A stretch of 64,000 nucleotides of DNA from Nannobrachium achirus (GCA_963921795.1 OY997659.1:27809290-27873289), one strand, 5' to 3'; shown: positions 47,491 to 61,271, counted from the first letter of the stretch. The notes: generated by a model not told the origin, from the letters alone. Numbers and translations are program-made.

Positions 47491-50279
47491 AAACAAAACA
47501 GAATGCATTTTGCAGCCTTACAGATAACTTTATGCTAAAACTATTGTAAGACTGTTTGATGTTTTGTTTTGTTTTGTTTTTTGGTTAATCAGTCAAGACT
47601 GTACGTTCCTCACACTGAAATTCATTTAATAAACTGTCATGTTGCCGTGAATGGCACAAATCAGTTTGGAAGCTGCAAAGGAAAGCGCCCACAAAGGCAT
47701 TCCAGTTTTAGGAGTCCCCCCATTGAGTCTGTGTGTTTCAGTCACCAATCCGTTTTGTTCTCGATTCTTTTCAATTTGTTTACATTTGGCCCCTGCCGGA
47801 GAGGGACAGTCTATTGATTTATTGTCCCCGTTTCCTGAGAGTGGCGTTAAGAGAGCACAAGGCCCCCCGTCTTCAGGCCCTGCTCCTGCATTGTGTGGCC
47901 ATGGTTGCCCGGCCCCTGTTACAGAGATAGGGCCAGGGATTTGCCCTGCCCAAGCATCACAAGGACCTCACAAGAAAGAACCCCCAAAAACTGCACCAAG
48001 GCCTGAGAGACAGGCTTGCTTGCACAATGTGGCCATTCCTGAATGGGACGTTCCATGGATCATTTGCTTCGCACAGAGCACTTTTCCCCATAGATGGTTA
48101 ATTCATTTAGGACCCCTCACAAAGATGATGTATTTTTAGGATGTACGTTTTAAACTGTTTTTGTGTTAAAAAAAATAATAATAAGAGGTGCATTTGCAAA
48201 CTTAAAACAGTGGCAGATATATCTTTTCATGAATTGTTTTTATTATATTTTGACTATTTGCCAATGTAAACGTATGCTTTCTCATGCAAATAAACCTCCT
48301 TTGAATTGAATATTCTTGAGCTCAAGTAGTGATTGATTGATTGATGGTCTATCCATCCATCCATGATCCATCATTCATCCTAGCAGTGTGGTTTATGTCT
48401 TAGGTAGCCAGTGTTGTATTTTATTTATTACCTGGGGTGGTTTGTATTCATTTTCAATGATGTCTCCTTCAGCAGATTGGGTATTTTCTCTGAAAAGCAT
48501 CTGTCTGGAATTCTAAAGGACAATTTATATGAGTGAAAAGAATCATTTCAGATGAAAGTTAAAATGCTATTGTAAAATGCCCCTTTTCACTCCTCTTGCT
48601 TGAAGATAAACAATTTCCCATGAATATATGGCCGGGCCCCCCCTATCTCTCACAAACATCAGAATGTGTCCCATACTGGGGCCTATTGTAGTCTATTAAA
48701 AGAAATCCTTCCCCGTGGCAACCATTTTGCAGGTTTCAAGTAGATAAATGCCTTCCAAGAGGGATAAGAATGCATTTCTACAAAACTGCATTAAAGAGTA
48801 ATGTTTGTCAACGACTCAGATAAAAACTTCACAGTCACAATTCTTTCTTAGAGGCAGCGAAGGCATTGGCAATGTGCAAAGCTGATTGGTCCGGGGAGGC
48901 TGCCTACAGGTTAGCAGGCCTCATTTCCAATCTCTGACAGCAATATGTGTCGCCGCGCGCTTCATCCCGATTGCTCGCGTTGAACACAAGCCATGGTCAC
49001 TCTATATATGGAAATCCCTGTCTTCGGGGCGAAAAAAAATTAAAAAGGTGAGATTGGCACTTTAACCTCTGTGCCCCCCTGAAAATATGTTTTAGTCTGA
49101 TACATTATACTATTGCGAATTATTTATCAAGAAGATACAAGCTTGATATTTCTGAAAAAATAATGAGATGTCGAGGTGGCAGCTGGAAGGTTCTGGTCCA
49201 GCGAGCAGCATCTATGAATGGTGGGAAATGAAGTCAATATGGTGGGCTGAGACACACCATGTGCAGAATATGAAAAGAGTGCAGTGCACTGGTTGGGTGG
49301 CAGTGGGCAAAAAAAAAAGTTTAGGATTCAATATTGCTTTGTGATCTCAGTTTAATCTATTTTTCTGTTCATATCATGCATTTACAATGACACATTGTCA
49401 TATTTCACCTGAAATGGAGGTCTAAACATTGTAAAATTGTTTTAGAATCCCTGCAGTACCAGTCGTGCTTATGCGAGTGCAACACATTAAAAATCTAATG
49501 CAATTAGTGTCTGAAAATTGAAACACATCAGTTCTCGAGTCGAGACATGAATAATGTAACTTTACTTGTGGCAATCGACAGCTCAAAACACGAACAGAGG
49601 CGGATACTGAGAGTGAAATGTCTCAGACAAAAAAGCTAGGGTGTCGTGCTACCCTCCGATGAAAGAGCCCACCTGTCGACACCCCGCATTCAGAGAGCTA
49701 GTCATCCAGTTGTCGGAGTTGTACCCCCCCAAAAAAGAGGAAGAAAAGAAATCAATTGACACTCGTTCAATACAGTTGAAGTGTGTCTCCCGCAGATGAC
49801 TGTTATTTCAAAGAACAAAAGAAGAGAAAAGCGACGTATTAATTCAATTCAGACTGTCAGTCATTGTTTTCTCTCTGTTGACGTTTCATATTAGTTCTTC
49901 ATAATACCTCCATGAATGCTATGATGTGTTTGCTTTATGGGAGACTAAGCAGGTCTTACACAAAGCTTAGCAGCACATACCATAAAAGCTAATACGTTCT
50001 AGGCAGAATATGACTCAGATATTTTATGAATTACTTTCTTTTAGATTTATATGGAATGTAAAGAGACAATTATAGACTATTACCTAGAATTTGTTGCTAC
50101 AAAAATTATGAAGAAATATTGAAATGTGTACATTGATATTTGCATAATTGTTTCAATCCCTGCACAATACAAAGCAATCATCTCTTTGTTATGTATCCAA
50201 AACATAACACACCATGTGGCATTTCAACTTGTTGATTAAGTAAAGTAAATCGAATGACAAGGAAAGAAATTACTTTATT

Positions 50280-50720
50280 CCAGGGCCGTTTTCCCTCCTC
50301 TCCCAAACTCCTTTTGTTTGTTTTGATTTATTTCATCCTCTCAGAACATCCCGTTGCTTTTCAGGGCCCCCTTTGTTCTTGTTGAAGAGGTCTTTTATTT
50401 GGGGCGAAATCTCCCATCTCAGACCAGCGCTTTGCCTTGATGCAGATCTTCATTAATCTCCAGGGCCGCTGTGGGCTCTATGGCAGCCTGCCGTTTTGAT
50501 GGGAATTGAATTTGATACCATATTGTGGCTTGTATGGAGCCAACAATGGCCTGTGTTCCTTCCTGTGTCTGTGCACAATCAGAGAGACCCAATTAAATAA
50601 TTTGGTACAATAAAGGGGAACAAAAGGATACCCAGGCTTAAAGTGCGGGTTCCAACATTTGCATTCTACCTTTTTTCTGTATCATGTTAATTAATTTGCT
50701 TTGAAACCATGGGGAAAAGC
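50280..50720. promoter_or_regulatory. Strong candidate conserved non-coding element
   Basis: Complex repeat-free block including GATGCAGATCTTCATTAATC, GCCGTTTTGATGGGAATTGA and GACCCAATTAAATAATTTGG. Homeodomain-type cores are frequent, and no reading frame is plausible. Confidence 0.4.
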
Positions 50721-51629
50721 ACAATGGAAAACAGTGCAGCTCATTTCAAAGTATGTCGGATGCTGCTTTATATTCAGGCGATGGGCTAAATCAACATTTT
50801 TCAATAGAATATTTTCTTTGTTTCACCGGAGCACCAGAAATGTAGAAGTGAGTTTGCGTCACTTGAATTTGGTCTTCAAACACCCCCACCCAGTCCTTTT
50901 ACTTTTGTAACTTTTGTGTATTTTGTGCATTATACAAAACTATGTTTCTAGTTATTTCATATACAGTATGATAATGTCTTTATAGTGTCTATATAGAGAC
51001 AATATTCAAATATGATTGTATAAACATAAACACACTTGAATTTCATAATGCTGCACACTATTGTATTGTTGCTAGTAACTTTTATGAAAGCCTGTCATTA
51101 GTTAACAAAGTGTGCATTGTACGATGTAGAACTGCTACATAACGGTGTTAATTTACCCATTTGTAACTCTTTGAGAGTGAGACTGAGCGTTTTACTCTGC
51201 AGTGTTGGTGTTAATATGTCACATCCAATGAAGGGTAAATTAATTGTCCATGAGTGGCCCATGATAAGCGGTTGATGGGACCCATATGGAGCTGTCAGTG
51301 GACCGCTGGTGGCCTCTCCAGGTCCAGCCACAGTAATTGAAAGAAATGAGCCATGGAAGTGACACATTAGCACTCTCCCTAGAGACGGCGTACGCGACAC
51401 ATATGGTGGACGTGCGCGCACATACACACACACACACACACCCACCCACACACATCCATCCCCGCTTCTTTACACATCAACTGCATGCGTCCGTCGTGTA
51501 CCAACTTTATCTCATTGTAACTATAGCCCAGACAGTGTCAGTCAGCATGGCATTAGCCAGCTTCCCCACTGTACGTGAGACAGGGTGTAAAAGATTGGGT
51601 AGGTCTCCGTCTGGGTTAAGGGGATAATG

Positions 51630-52050
51630 AGAAACTGCCCTGTGGTGAGTTAATCACCTCATCGCTCTCAGCAGCACTGCCATTTATTTGCTGTTTATTC
51701 CCCTAGTCTAGGGCCCCCAGGGGGAGGTCTGTCTGTGAGGCAGCACCTGCAGCTTCCTCCGACGCTTGATTTACTGCTTTAAATGCTGCTTGTGGGCTAG
51801 ATTACGCTGGACAGTGATCAAACCTTATTTGCACCCTGATTAGACGAACTGCTCCCTGCACTGACCAGGTTGAAGCAATTCTCCTTTAGCAATGTTATAC
51901 GGCTGCCCGCCCCGGTGTAAAAATGATTAACACGGAGCCTGGATGAATGTGGAAGCCGTTTAGCACAGCAATATCCCCAGCGTGGACCCTGGTCATGAAA
52001 CAGCCCTTTTCCACTATCAGCCTTGCCAGCACCATTTTGATTGTAATGGT
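51630..52050. promoter_or_regulatory. Strong candidate conserved non-coding element
   Basis: Complex repeat-free block including GAGTTAATCACCTCATCG, CTTGATTTACTGCTTTAAAT, GGGCTAGATTACGCTGGACA and CACCCTGATTAGACGAACTG. It sits between two ordinary stretches. Confidence 0.4.
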
Positions 52051-55002
52051 TATAACTTTTGAAGGACAGCAGACCTACATTTAATGCAGGTATGGCCTTA
52101 AAAGGCTATAATGATTTCGATAGTTTGTTCTTTGTCAGGTGGAATTAAAGCAATTTGCTAAACATGCGGTGTGCATCATAAAATGTTCTCCTTGTCTTCA
52201 CGGTTTACCCCTTGTGGAGACTCGGAGGCTGTGAGAGAGAGCGCTGCGAGCCAGGGGTGTTCTTGAGGATACTGTATTGTTTGTGTCAGGCCACCCAGTT
52301 TGTGTGACAGAGCTGACTCAGCAAAACAGTGGTCCCTTTCACCTCCCCAAAAGCTGAGACCAACAACTCTCACAAGGTTTGATCGTATCGCACACTTTGC
52401 CGGCCAAACCAGCCCAAAGCAATCAATGTCTGCGTTTTCCTCTGTTCCTAGCGTTTATTTTTACTAGACACACTACATGTCAATATTGCGGGGCTATACT
52501 GTACGTAATGGCACACTTCCAAACATTTAAAGTGCTATGTGTGTTTGTCGGTTATCGTTTGAGAACGCGTCCATTTAAATTATTATAGTATAAGAGAAAA
52601 TAGGAGAAAGAATATCTAAGGAGTGCCACATAAAGTTTCATGAACACTTTGCGCCGCGCGAATAAGGATGCAAATCAATGTCAGGGGATTCAGGACACAA
52701 ACACACGTGTCCACACACATACCCACACGTGCGCACTGTACATGTGGTACAGTACACACTTGCGAACACACTCACAAACACACCTAAGAGCAAACAATAT
52801 ATATACTGTAACCTTCGTATTATTGTGTTCAGAGGAAGGACCCCCTGTAGAATGCTGAACAGAAAGCACTCCAGCGACGTCATTGTACAGCAGATTTCAG
52901 TGCTTCAGCGCCGCACAAAGCCTGCTCTTTCCACCAAACGATTAAATTTTTACACAATGCATCTGAGTCTGAATAGGTATATAGTGCACTGGCAAGGTCT
53001 GTTTTCTTTCATCTGCCTGCATACATAGGCTGAAGAAGTATTAACGAACCCGTTTTCTGATCTAGTCCCTTTTTACCTTGATCCTGTCCCCGGATGCCAA
53101 GCCTACAGAGTCTCTCTCCATCATTTCTCCAGTATTTATTACCATAACCCTTATGCAAGGCCCATTTAGAGTCGTCTCCAGCAGTCCGCGTAGCATATTA
53201 CGGGCAAAGGGGCATTATTGTGAGGGAAAACGTATAAACAGCTGAAAAGAATGGAGGGCAACGCTCATAATGGAATCTGAAAGCTTTCATTTTTGTTCTC
53301 ATTGTCTCTCCTTCCTTCTCTAAACAACCTTCGCTTTTGCAGCTATCAATGAAAAGTTCTTAGAGAGAAAATGAAGTGCATTCATGCCCTTTGAAAGGGG
53401 CTTTTAAGGCTGAGTACAGCTCAGACAAAAGGGGAAGGTAGGCTTGCTCTGGCCTGAGAATGACTCGATGTTTATAACCTCGCCATGCAGAATTCAAGAA
53501 CGCTGAGGAATGGATGAATACAAATGAATGGAACTGGCTACAGAGCACACATCCAGAACCACAATGCAAGGGGACTTATTGGTATTCATGGACAGTTTTT
53601 TGTGGCGGTTGCTAAAGTGATGTGGCGTATCTCAACGTTTTTTTTTTGTGTGAAATGTTTTCAGATTATTAAATACTGGGCTTTCAACGATACAAAATAT
53701 TGCCGTTTGAGTTTCAGTCAGCAAACTGACAGTAGTAAAACTGATACTGTTTTCCCATGTTTCTTCTTTTTTGGGGGGTGCGGGGGCAGGAAATTGTTCT
53801 TTAGAATAGTATTACTGTATTTCTATTGATTCTGAGTGCTGTAAAGATATGCATCTTGAAGATGAATGTATGTTTAGGATAAGATACAAAGAGCATTTTT
53901 CTTAGCTGTCAGAACCCCCCACTCCCCCCCTCCCCTCCCCTCCCTCCCATTGCTCACGGCTCCCTTCTCTCTTCATTTTGCTAACTGGTGCTCAAAGCGT
54001 CTTCACCGCTGACCAAGCATCAGCCTCCCTACTCTGATAAATGGGGCTTCTTTGAATTGATGGCAGGCTGGAGGAAAAAGAGATAATCCTAGATAATGTG
54101 GACACAGTTTTCATTTCTTGTCACCCAATTAAACTGCAATTATCCCAAGTGCAGGAGAGGAGAAAAGTGGAAAGAATGGCCAAAGAATGGGAGAGCGAGG
54201 CTCCCTGGGACTCTCTCTTGCAGACACATTAGCCCAGATTTGCTCCGTTCTGATAAAAGCGAGCCATTCCTTGCACTTGGCAGTGCACAGCAAGTGGCAG
54301 ACCAGCTGCAACCTGGGGCTTAGAATAGAATGCCTGTACAATGTTTGTGCCATGCCTCAAAGTGGCTGGGAAGAAAGAAAGATCAAAATGTATACAGGTT
54401 GTCTCCCCTTGCTAAAGCAGTGTGCCATTTGTATGGGGCTCTTTGTGTCTATAGCAGAGCTGAGGACATCAAGGTTTTATCCCTAAATAGTCCCTATAGA
54501 TTTTTTTTGTTTTATTATGCTAATGTCCGAGAAGAATTGTCGGAGGGGAACAAAAGTGTGTATTTTGTGGAACCCTTGTCATCGCTACATAAGTGACTGA
54601 TCAATGTAAGAACCCTGGAGCAAACTACACAGGGGTTCAAACAACTCCTGGGCATTCCCCAAATCTGCTTTGACCCTAAGCTAGTGTGCACCTACTGTTC
54701 CTTAAAAGAATCGACTGCTGCTTTGATAAAAAAAAAGGACGCTTCCTCCATCAATTGTTTGCCCATAGATGAATCAGGACCGTGTGAACCCCCTCCGCTG
54801 GCACAAAATCTAAGCAGTGAATGAATGTCTTTTGTAATTACTGTTCCTCGTAGTAATTATCACAGGGGACAATTTATGCATTACCTTATTGATTTGACTT
54901 GACCCCTTGGCAAGGCTTAATTTGGTCGGAGCAGACACATTTGGCTCATGCTGTCGAAGGCAAACTGCCCCGGGGGGCCTGTTGCAGCCTTGCTCTCTAG
55001 TC

Positions 55003-55082
55003 GTGTCACAGCCATGTTTAGCCGAAGCGTCCCATGGGTCGATCATCGGACTCTTTTGGGGTCCTGGCCTTTTGGGCATAGT
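55003..55082. repeat. Left copy of an 80-bp direct repeat flanking a MITE
   Basis: GTGTCACAGCCATGTTTAGC to CTTTTGGGCATAGT. It matches 55481-55560 at 76 of 80 positions without gaps. Confidence 0.95.
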
Positions 55083-55480
55083 AGGGATGGGACGATATAA
55101 ACATTTCATATCACGATTATTGTGACAAAAGAAATCCGCGATTTACGATATCGCAATAATCAAAATCCATTATCCTGGGGCGGAACATTTGCCAAAAAAT
55201 AGCAACACGTTGTGAGCTTGTAGATCGGCTATTTTTTGGCAAAGACATTTGATAGAGAGTGGAAAAAAGACGGTATCAAGTGCGTATATTATAAGTACCC
55301 TTTACCAATTATAGAGGGTTTATGAGGTACTGGATATGCAGCTCGGCAAATAAAAGGTGAATTGATCCCAGTGCATGACGGAGGACGATATCACGATATG
55401 TTAAATCTCCACGATACGATTATAGTGAGTGTTTTTTATCACGCTAAACGATAATATCGCTTATCGTCCCATCCCTAGTA
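55083..55480. mobile_element. MITE with AGGGATGGGACGATA inverted ends
   Basis: AGGGATGGGACGATATAAAC at the left mirrors GCTTATCGTCCCATCCCTAG at the right. Inside are CGATATCACGATATG-type repeats and a GATCTACAAGCT module with perfect 13-bp outer arms (55191-55240, GCCAAAAAATAGC and complement). About 398 bp with no frame. Confidence 0.8.
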
Positions 55481-55560
55481 GTGTCACAGCCGTGTTTAGA
55501 CGAAGCGTCCGATGGGTCGATCATCGGACTCTTTTGGGGTCCTGGCCTTTTGGGTATAGT
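55481..55560. repeat. Right copy of the 80-bp direct repeat
   Basis: GTGTCACAGCCGTGTTTAGA to CTTTTGGGTATAGT. Four substitutions from 55003-55082. Confidence 0.95.
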
Positions 55561-55896
55561 CAGCTATTTAGGTGGACTATCCGCTTTTTTCTTTGTGGCC
55601 AAACATAATAGCTGCCATGGTACACATACTGTACCAAAGAGGAGCGTCAAAGAGAGGAGCATTCAACAATAGTCCTTCGTTAATCTTGACGCACCCGATT
55701 AGCGCTTTGAAGTCTTTGATTTATAAAAAGCCCCCTGTTCCTGTTCCTTTGCAGCCCCTCCCTGTGCAGGCTCTTTAGATAAACATAGGAAATAAACAGA
55801 TTATTTAAATCATTATAGGCAAACATTATCTTAACCCACAAACACAGACTGCCTCCTTTTGGAATACTGATAAGTGTGTAGCCCTTCTCCCGTGGC

Positions 55897-56046
<150 letters not shown>

Positions 56047-56352
56047 CCTGCCTGCGTGCGTGCGCGTGCGCTCACTGTGGCAGTAATGTATTGCTGATTA
56101 TGGAGAGGAGAATACTCTGTCAAAATATGATCAATAATTCCCATAAGTGTCCCATGTGCTCTGCATGAATAATGGCCTGATTAAGCAACGCGAGAGAAGC
56201 TAGCATGAATGTAGCCTCTCTCCACCGCTGTGTCCATCAAATAATGAGATCACCTGAGACAGGCACTGTCATTACCCCTTCAAACAGGACGTGCTGACAG
56301 GACACTTGCCCTCCCATTGATCACATTGTCATTCAAGCCCTACATTAGAGAT

Positions 56353-56354
<2 letters not shown>

Positions 56355-56446
<92 letters not shown>
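56355..56446. repeat. (AC)n microsatellite
   Basis: 92 bp of AC repeat, 312 bp downstream of the preceding TG tract and in the complementary phase, so the two could pair as an inverted repeat. Confidence 0.98.
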
Positions 56447-56448
<2 letters not shown>

Positions 56449-56720
56449 AACAAGTGCAACCTCATGTGTATATGTGCCCTCCTCAGATGGAAACGAGGAG
56501 GCGAGATGCAATGTTATGTATCTGGTGTGATGAACCCTTGCTTGCATTCGCTTGTTACAACTCAAATATGTCACAATGAACCAAGTGGCCTCATGTTTTG
56601 TCCCCCTGGCATGTCAGACAACATTACTATAATGGGTTTACCTTGAGAGATGTGACATTCAGCTGCAACAATGAGCCATCTGCAGGAACTCTGTTATTTC
56701 TCTCCATTGAAAAGTGGGGA

Positions 56721-56721
<1 letters not shown>

Positions 56722-56753
<32 letters not shown>
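56722..56753. repeat. (TC)n microsatellite
   Basis: About 32 bp of TC repeat. Confidence 0.95.
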
Positions 56754-56756
<3 letters not shown>

Positions 56757-57869
56757 GACATGGTTATTATCCTGGTCACTTAATCTCCTCAAATAAGATT
56801 TATTTCTCCTTTCAGGCAGCGTTAGAGTGCCTCTGTTAGAAGGCATCCAGGCCATGGGAACTATAGAGTTCCAATGCGTCCCGTGCAATTTCTCTATTTG
56901 ATAGAGGTCACAGTCACGCTGACATACTGATGAGTAGATGTACAAAGGCCCTTTCAGCGTTCTAACAGAGCGGGGCATGGGACACATCCACAATGCGGGA
57001 TAGTGGAGGGAAGAGATGTAACCGTGTATGCCTTATATGATTCTACAAGTACACATGCGCTCCAAGTTGCTCTCTGATGGACTATTGTGTCTCACTGGAC
57101 TAACGTGGGTATGGACAAGGACGTGACAATGGCACAGTTGCATTTTGTCAAATATTAGGAATGAGTAATGGGTTCTTTCTCCTCTGTCATGGTGTGGTGT
57201 GTGTTTTGCATGATCTCTTTGTGTGTCGTCACAGTTGTCCAAAGTTGACAATGAAGAAATGCAATCGAGAGCTAAATCGTGTAAAAGACAAAAGAAATGT
57301 TATAAAGCACATGTGCGCGGGTGCATGCAGTGGTGAGTTCATGTGTCTCACTCTTACTGCTGAACTACCTGAATTTGATCACAGGGATCAATAAAGGTTT
57401 ATCATTTTATCTTATGTTTTGTGACTGTGATCCATTCATATCTTCTGGTCGAATTTATGAATGGCAATTCATTTGATTCGGTTTTGCTTTGCATATTTAT
57501 TGAATATATTCCAAATGGGTATTGGGTAAGGCTCTGAGCTAGGTGGACAACCTTTTGTAAGCTCATTGCATTATTGGAACATATATTACTCAAGGGTCTT
57601 TACTTTTGCTCAACTCATGCCCAGTGTTCACATCCCAAATACCATATGGCGTCCATAATACCAGAGAAAGTGCTGCTGAAAGTCAAATGTTTGCCTAAAA
57701 GCGAGGAGTACTATAACCTTTAGGGATGCGAGCGTGCATGTACTGTCTTTGAGCTCGCACAAAATGTCAAAGATGAACAAGGCGCCTATTCGCTTTCTTC
57801 TTTCTGAAGGACGATGGCACACTATGAAGGCCCAAATAGCATGTCAGTGCACTGCCACAGGTTCAAGGA

Positions 57870-58340
57870 GATTGGATCACGTTTTGTTTGCTGAGCGGTT
57901 TCAATTCTGCCTCCACATAAAGAGCGAGCAGGACTAGCAGAGGACTGAGAGAGAGCAGTCTTTGTGGGGCCAGGAGGAGAGGGCCGGATAAAAATTGCCT
58001 GGATGCATCAGTTACCTCTGATCCCAACTGGAACTATAAATGTATCGGAGAGATGAGCTATCTGTGGCGGGCTGTGCCACAAGCAGGCCTTTTCTTCCCT
58101 CTGTCCCTATGATGAGTTAGCAGGACCTGCAGTGATGAAGCCGATAGAGGAGCCGATATCAGATGGCAGTCTGGGTAATTACAACTCTCTATTTGGGGCT
58201 TTGCAGTGATGCTGCGCCGATAAGGGGAATATAATGAGGAAAAAGGGCCAGCGATAATGTATCCCGTCTAAATGGTTGAAAATAGTTTATCGCGGCAAAA
58301 GTCATCGGGGCGCCTGCGGGGAAACAAGTATCACTGGCTT
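57870..58340. promoter_or_regulatory. Strong candidate conserved non-coding element
   Basis: Complex repeat-free block including GATGAGCTATCTGTGGCGGG, GGCAGTCTGGGTAATTACAA and GCGCCGATAAGGGGAATATA. It has several GATA/TATC cores and a TAATTA site. Confidence 0.4.
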
Positions 58341-60000
58341 TAAACCACGGGATTCAGGGACAGGGACGGTGTGGAAGGTGTAAGCCAAACACACAGCCCC
58401 TTGGGTGGTAACGTTAGCAGCAATCAGTGTTTGAAAATCTGACTTCTGACAAAGGGCTGGAAGGCCGTACTTTAATGATCCAGGAAGTCTATTTGACTGC
58501 TGCTGTTATTTTGTTTGCCCCCCTCGAGGTGTGGAGGTATTCGGCAGTGGGAGAGATTACACATAATGCCATTGACGAGACATGGTTAAAGATTAGGTTC
58601 TTATCAATCTTGTGGACTCCTCATCGTTATGTATAGCTATTCTCCTTTTTAGAATGTGCTTTCAAAGTTTGTTGTATGTGACAATTCCGATCCTCAAAGA
58701 TCTGACTGACAATCGCCCTCTCCCTCCCCCCCCCAAACACTGAATCTCCACACCCATCCACATGCATGTTCACACGCACGCACGCACACACCCCTCAGGG
58801 CCAATCCCCAGTTCCGGTCCCCAGTCTTTAAATACATAGTGCAATGTGTTCTATCTTGTATGGCAGTTTTATTGTGAGGGTAGCGATTCCCTCACTAAGG
58901 ATCATCATGATCAATAGTATTTTCACTAATGTGATTAAGTTAATACTGTGCTCTATGAGAGGATTATTTCTGAATTCCTCTTGATATGCATAATATTTAG
59001 GTTGTGTAGAGTAAATATTTTGGTTCTTCACCAAAATAATTCCCACTGAGACAAAGACGTGAAAGTCTGCCCTAAGGAGCAATAAAGACTGTATAATTAC
59101 AATGATTACAGAACTGCACAACTAATTTGGCATTTATTGAATATATTTTCAGAACACAGCGTTCAAAATAGGTCACAATTTTAAATCACAAACAAAATAT
59201 TAACTTTATTCACATTAATTACGTATTTATTCTGACATCCTGTGTGACTCATTTTAAGTAACACGGAAGTGTGTATTGTTTATTTACCAATCCTGTCATT
59301 ATGTCGCTTTGCTCTTACCGGTAAGCATATTTTCTACGTATTGTAAGAAAGTATAAAGGAACCCCATTAGACAAAATGACTTTTAATCTAAACGCAAACA
59401 TCTTTAAATAGTCATCAATTGGATTCCTCACAAGACTAAACTGTTTGTCATTAGCACTATATCAGGGGCTCACTTAAGATAACATTCTCTTGCTAAAGGC
59501 ATGTGATAGTGACAAATTGACTTTCAATACCGGCTCTCCAGATCATGAGCATTTGTTCTCCAGCATATTTCATATGTTTTGTAAATAGTACTTGTAATTC
59601 TGATTTGCTGACCTTGTAAAATAAATGATATTATTTTCTAATTCAAAAATTCTCACTGTTAATTAAGGCGCCTTGTTTTATTTTTATTTTATCTTATTTC
59701 TTATTTCATTTTCAACAATAGCAAATTATTTCAAGCAACTATAGTCTGAACAAAACTAGGCCACATCAGTAAAACAATTAACTGTAATGGAATTTTGTTT
59801 GAGACAATATCTGGAACCAGTTTGTATTTCCTCCTTCTCAGCTTCAATATCATATTATCAGTGATGATTATAAATTGGTTTATTAATACATTTTTAACGG
59901 AATATTATGATGTTTCTCTTTATATCTTTAAGACCTTAATCTGAAAATCATCTGCAAAAAGTGGAGCAGTTGGCATAGGCAGATATGGATTAATGAAAGC
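58341..60000. other. Intergenic, AT-rich
   Basis: No gene or repeat recognised apart from a short ACGC/ACAC tract near 58,770. Confidence 0.6.
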
Positions 60001-60425
<425 letters not shown>

Positions 60426-60556
60426 CTTAATGTGAGATGCCTTATGCCTGCATTCCAAAGGAAAATATGTCCTTTGGAATTTGTACTTTTGAATACTTGA
60501 GTCCTTACTTGAGTTAATTTGTCCCTTCCAGCCTGAGCCTATAGTCTACTGTACGT

Positions 60557-60804
60557 CAGTGGTTCTCAACCTGTGGGGTCGGGACCCCCAGGGGGGTCCC
60601 CACATGTTTTTTTTTTTTTTTTTGGGGGGGGGGGGGGGGTCAAACATTGGCCTGGCCAAATTGTCATATAATATAAGAAAGAGGTGACATTTGTGAAAAT
60701 AGCCGATCTACAAGCTATTTTCACAATATTTATCTGTGGATGTGGGGGGTCCCAAGTTCAAATTATTTTGGGGGGTCACGGCCTGAAGAGATTGAGAAGC
60801 ACTG
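60557..60804. mobile_element. hAT-like element, GGTTCTCAACC family, copy a
   Basis: Starts CAGTGGTTCTCAACCTGTGG, ends GATTGAGAAGCACTG. Flanks CTGTACGT and CTCTAGGT agree at 6 of 8 positions. It contains a T17/G16 run (60607-60639) and a GATCTACAAGCT module with perfect 13-bp outer arms (60691-60726). Confidence 0.8.
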
Positions 60805-60812
60805 CTCTAGGT

Positions 60813-61263
60813 CAGTGGTTCTCAACCTGTGGGTCGGGACCCCCAGGGAGGTCCTCAAGTTATTTTGGGGGGGTCCCTAGATGATTAACTTAACGTGCAA
60901 CATTGTTTTCTCCCTCAACAGTAAACAAACCAACATAAAGTTTAAGTGTACTGTGGGTATATGCACATTTCTAAAGTGAAAATGTAAGGACTTTTTAATA
61001 CCTCTAAAATGACAAATTAAACATTGGCGAAATGATCAATTATTAGAGGCAGAAATCGTGAAAATAGCCGATCTACATGCTCACAACGCCTCCCAACGCG
61101 AGGCGTTGTGAGCATGTAGATCTGCTATTTTCTTAACAGAACCATGGCATGTTATACAAAATGTAATGCCTCAACTCTTGGTGCTTGTCAGGGTCGGGGG
61201 GGTCCCCAGTTCAAATATGATTATTTTGGGGGGGTCACGGCCTGAAGAGGTTGAGGACCACTG
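60813..61263. mobile_element. hAT-like element, GGTTCTCAACC family, copy b, perfect target duplication
   Basis: Starts CAGTGGTTCTCAACCTGTGG, ends GGTTGAGGACCACTG, and is flanked on both sides by CTCTAGGT (60805-60812 and 61264-61271). It lies immediately after copy a and contains the best-preserved hairpin module. Confidence 0.9.
61060..61132. repeat. GATCTACAAGCT hairpin module, best-preserved copy
   Basis: Arms 61060-61091 and 61101-61132 pair at 31 of 32 positions around a 9-nt loop. The left arm runs GAAAATAGCCGATCTACATG then CTCACAACGCCT. This copy shows the full module: outer AAAATAGC, middle GATCTACA, inner CACAACGC. Confidence 0.95.
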
Positions 61264-61271
61264 CTCTAGGT

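Larger units (their letters stand above)
41618..50279. other. Intergenic
   Basis: No gene. Contains a TTAA MITE (42048-42204), a strong candidate conserved block (42,440-43,150), two related repeats (44,018-44,310 and 47,310-47,490), a 22-bp C run (44132-44153), and non-repetitive stretches at 46,080-46,560, 47,640-48,130 and 48,530-48,950 that may be regulatory. The rest shows nothing recognisable. Confidence 0.6.

Noticed and set aside
47651..48139. 162-residue open frame on the + strand
   Set aside because: No recognisable domain, low-complexity Pro/Ala-rich composition and no splice context. More likely a chance frame in a GC-richer non-coding block.
54810..55125. Open frames on both strands around the 80-bp duplication
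   Set aside because: Short and unrelated to known proteins. The duplicated copy downstream does not preserve a longer frame.
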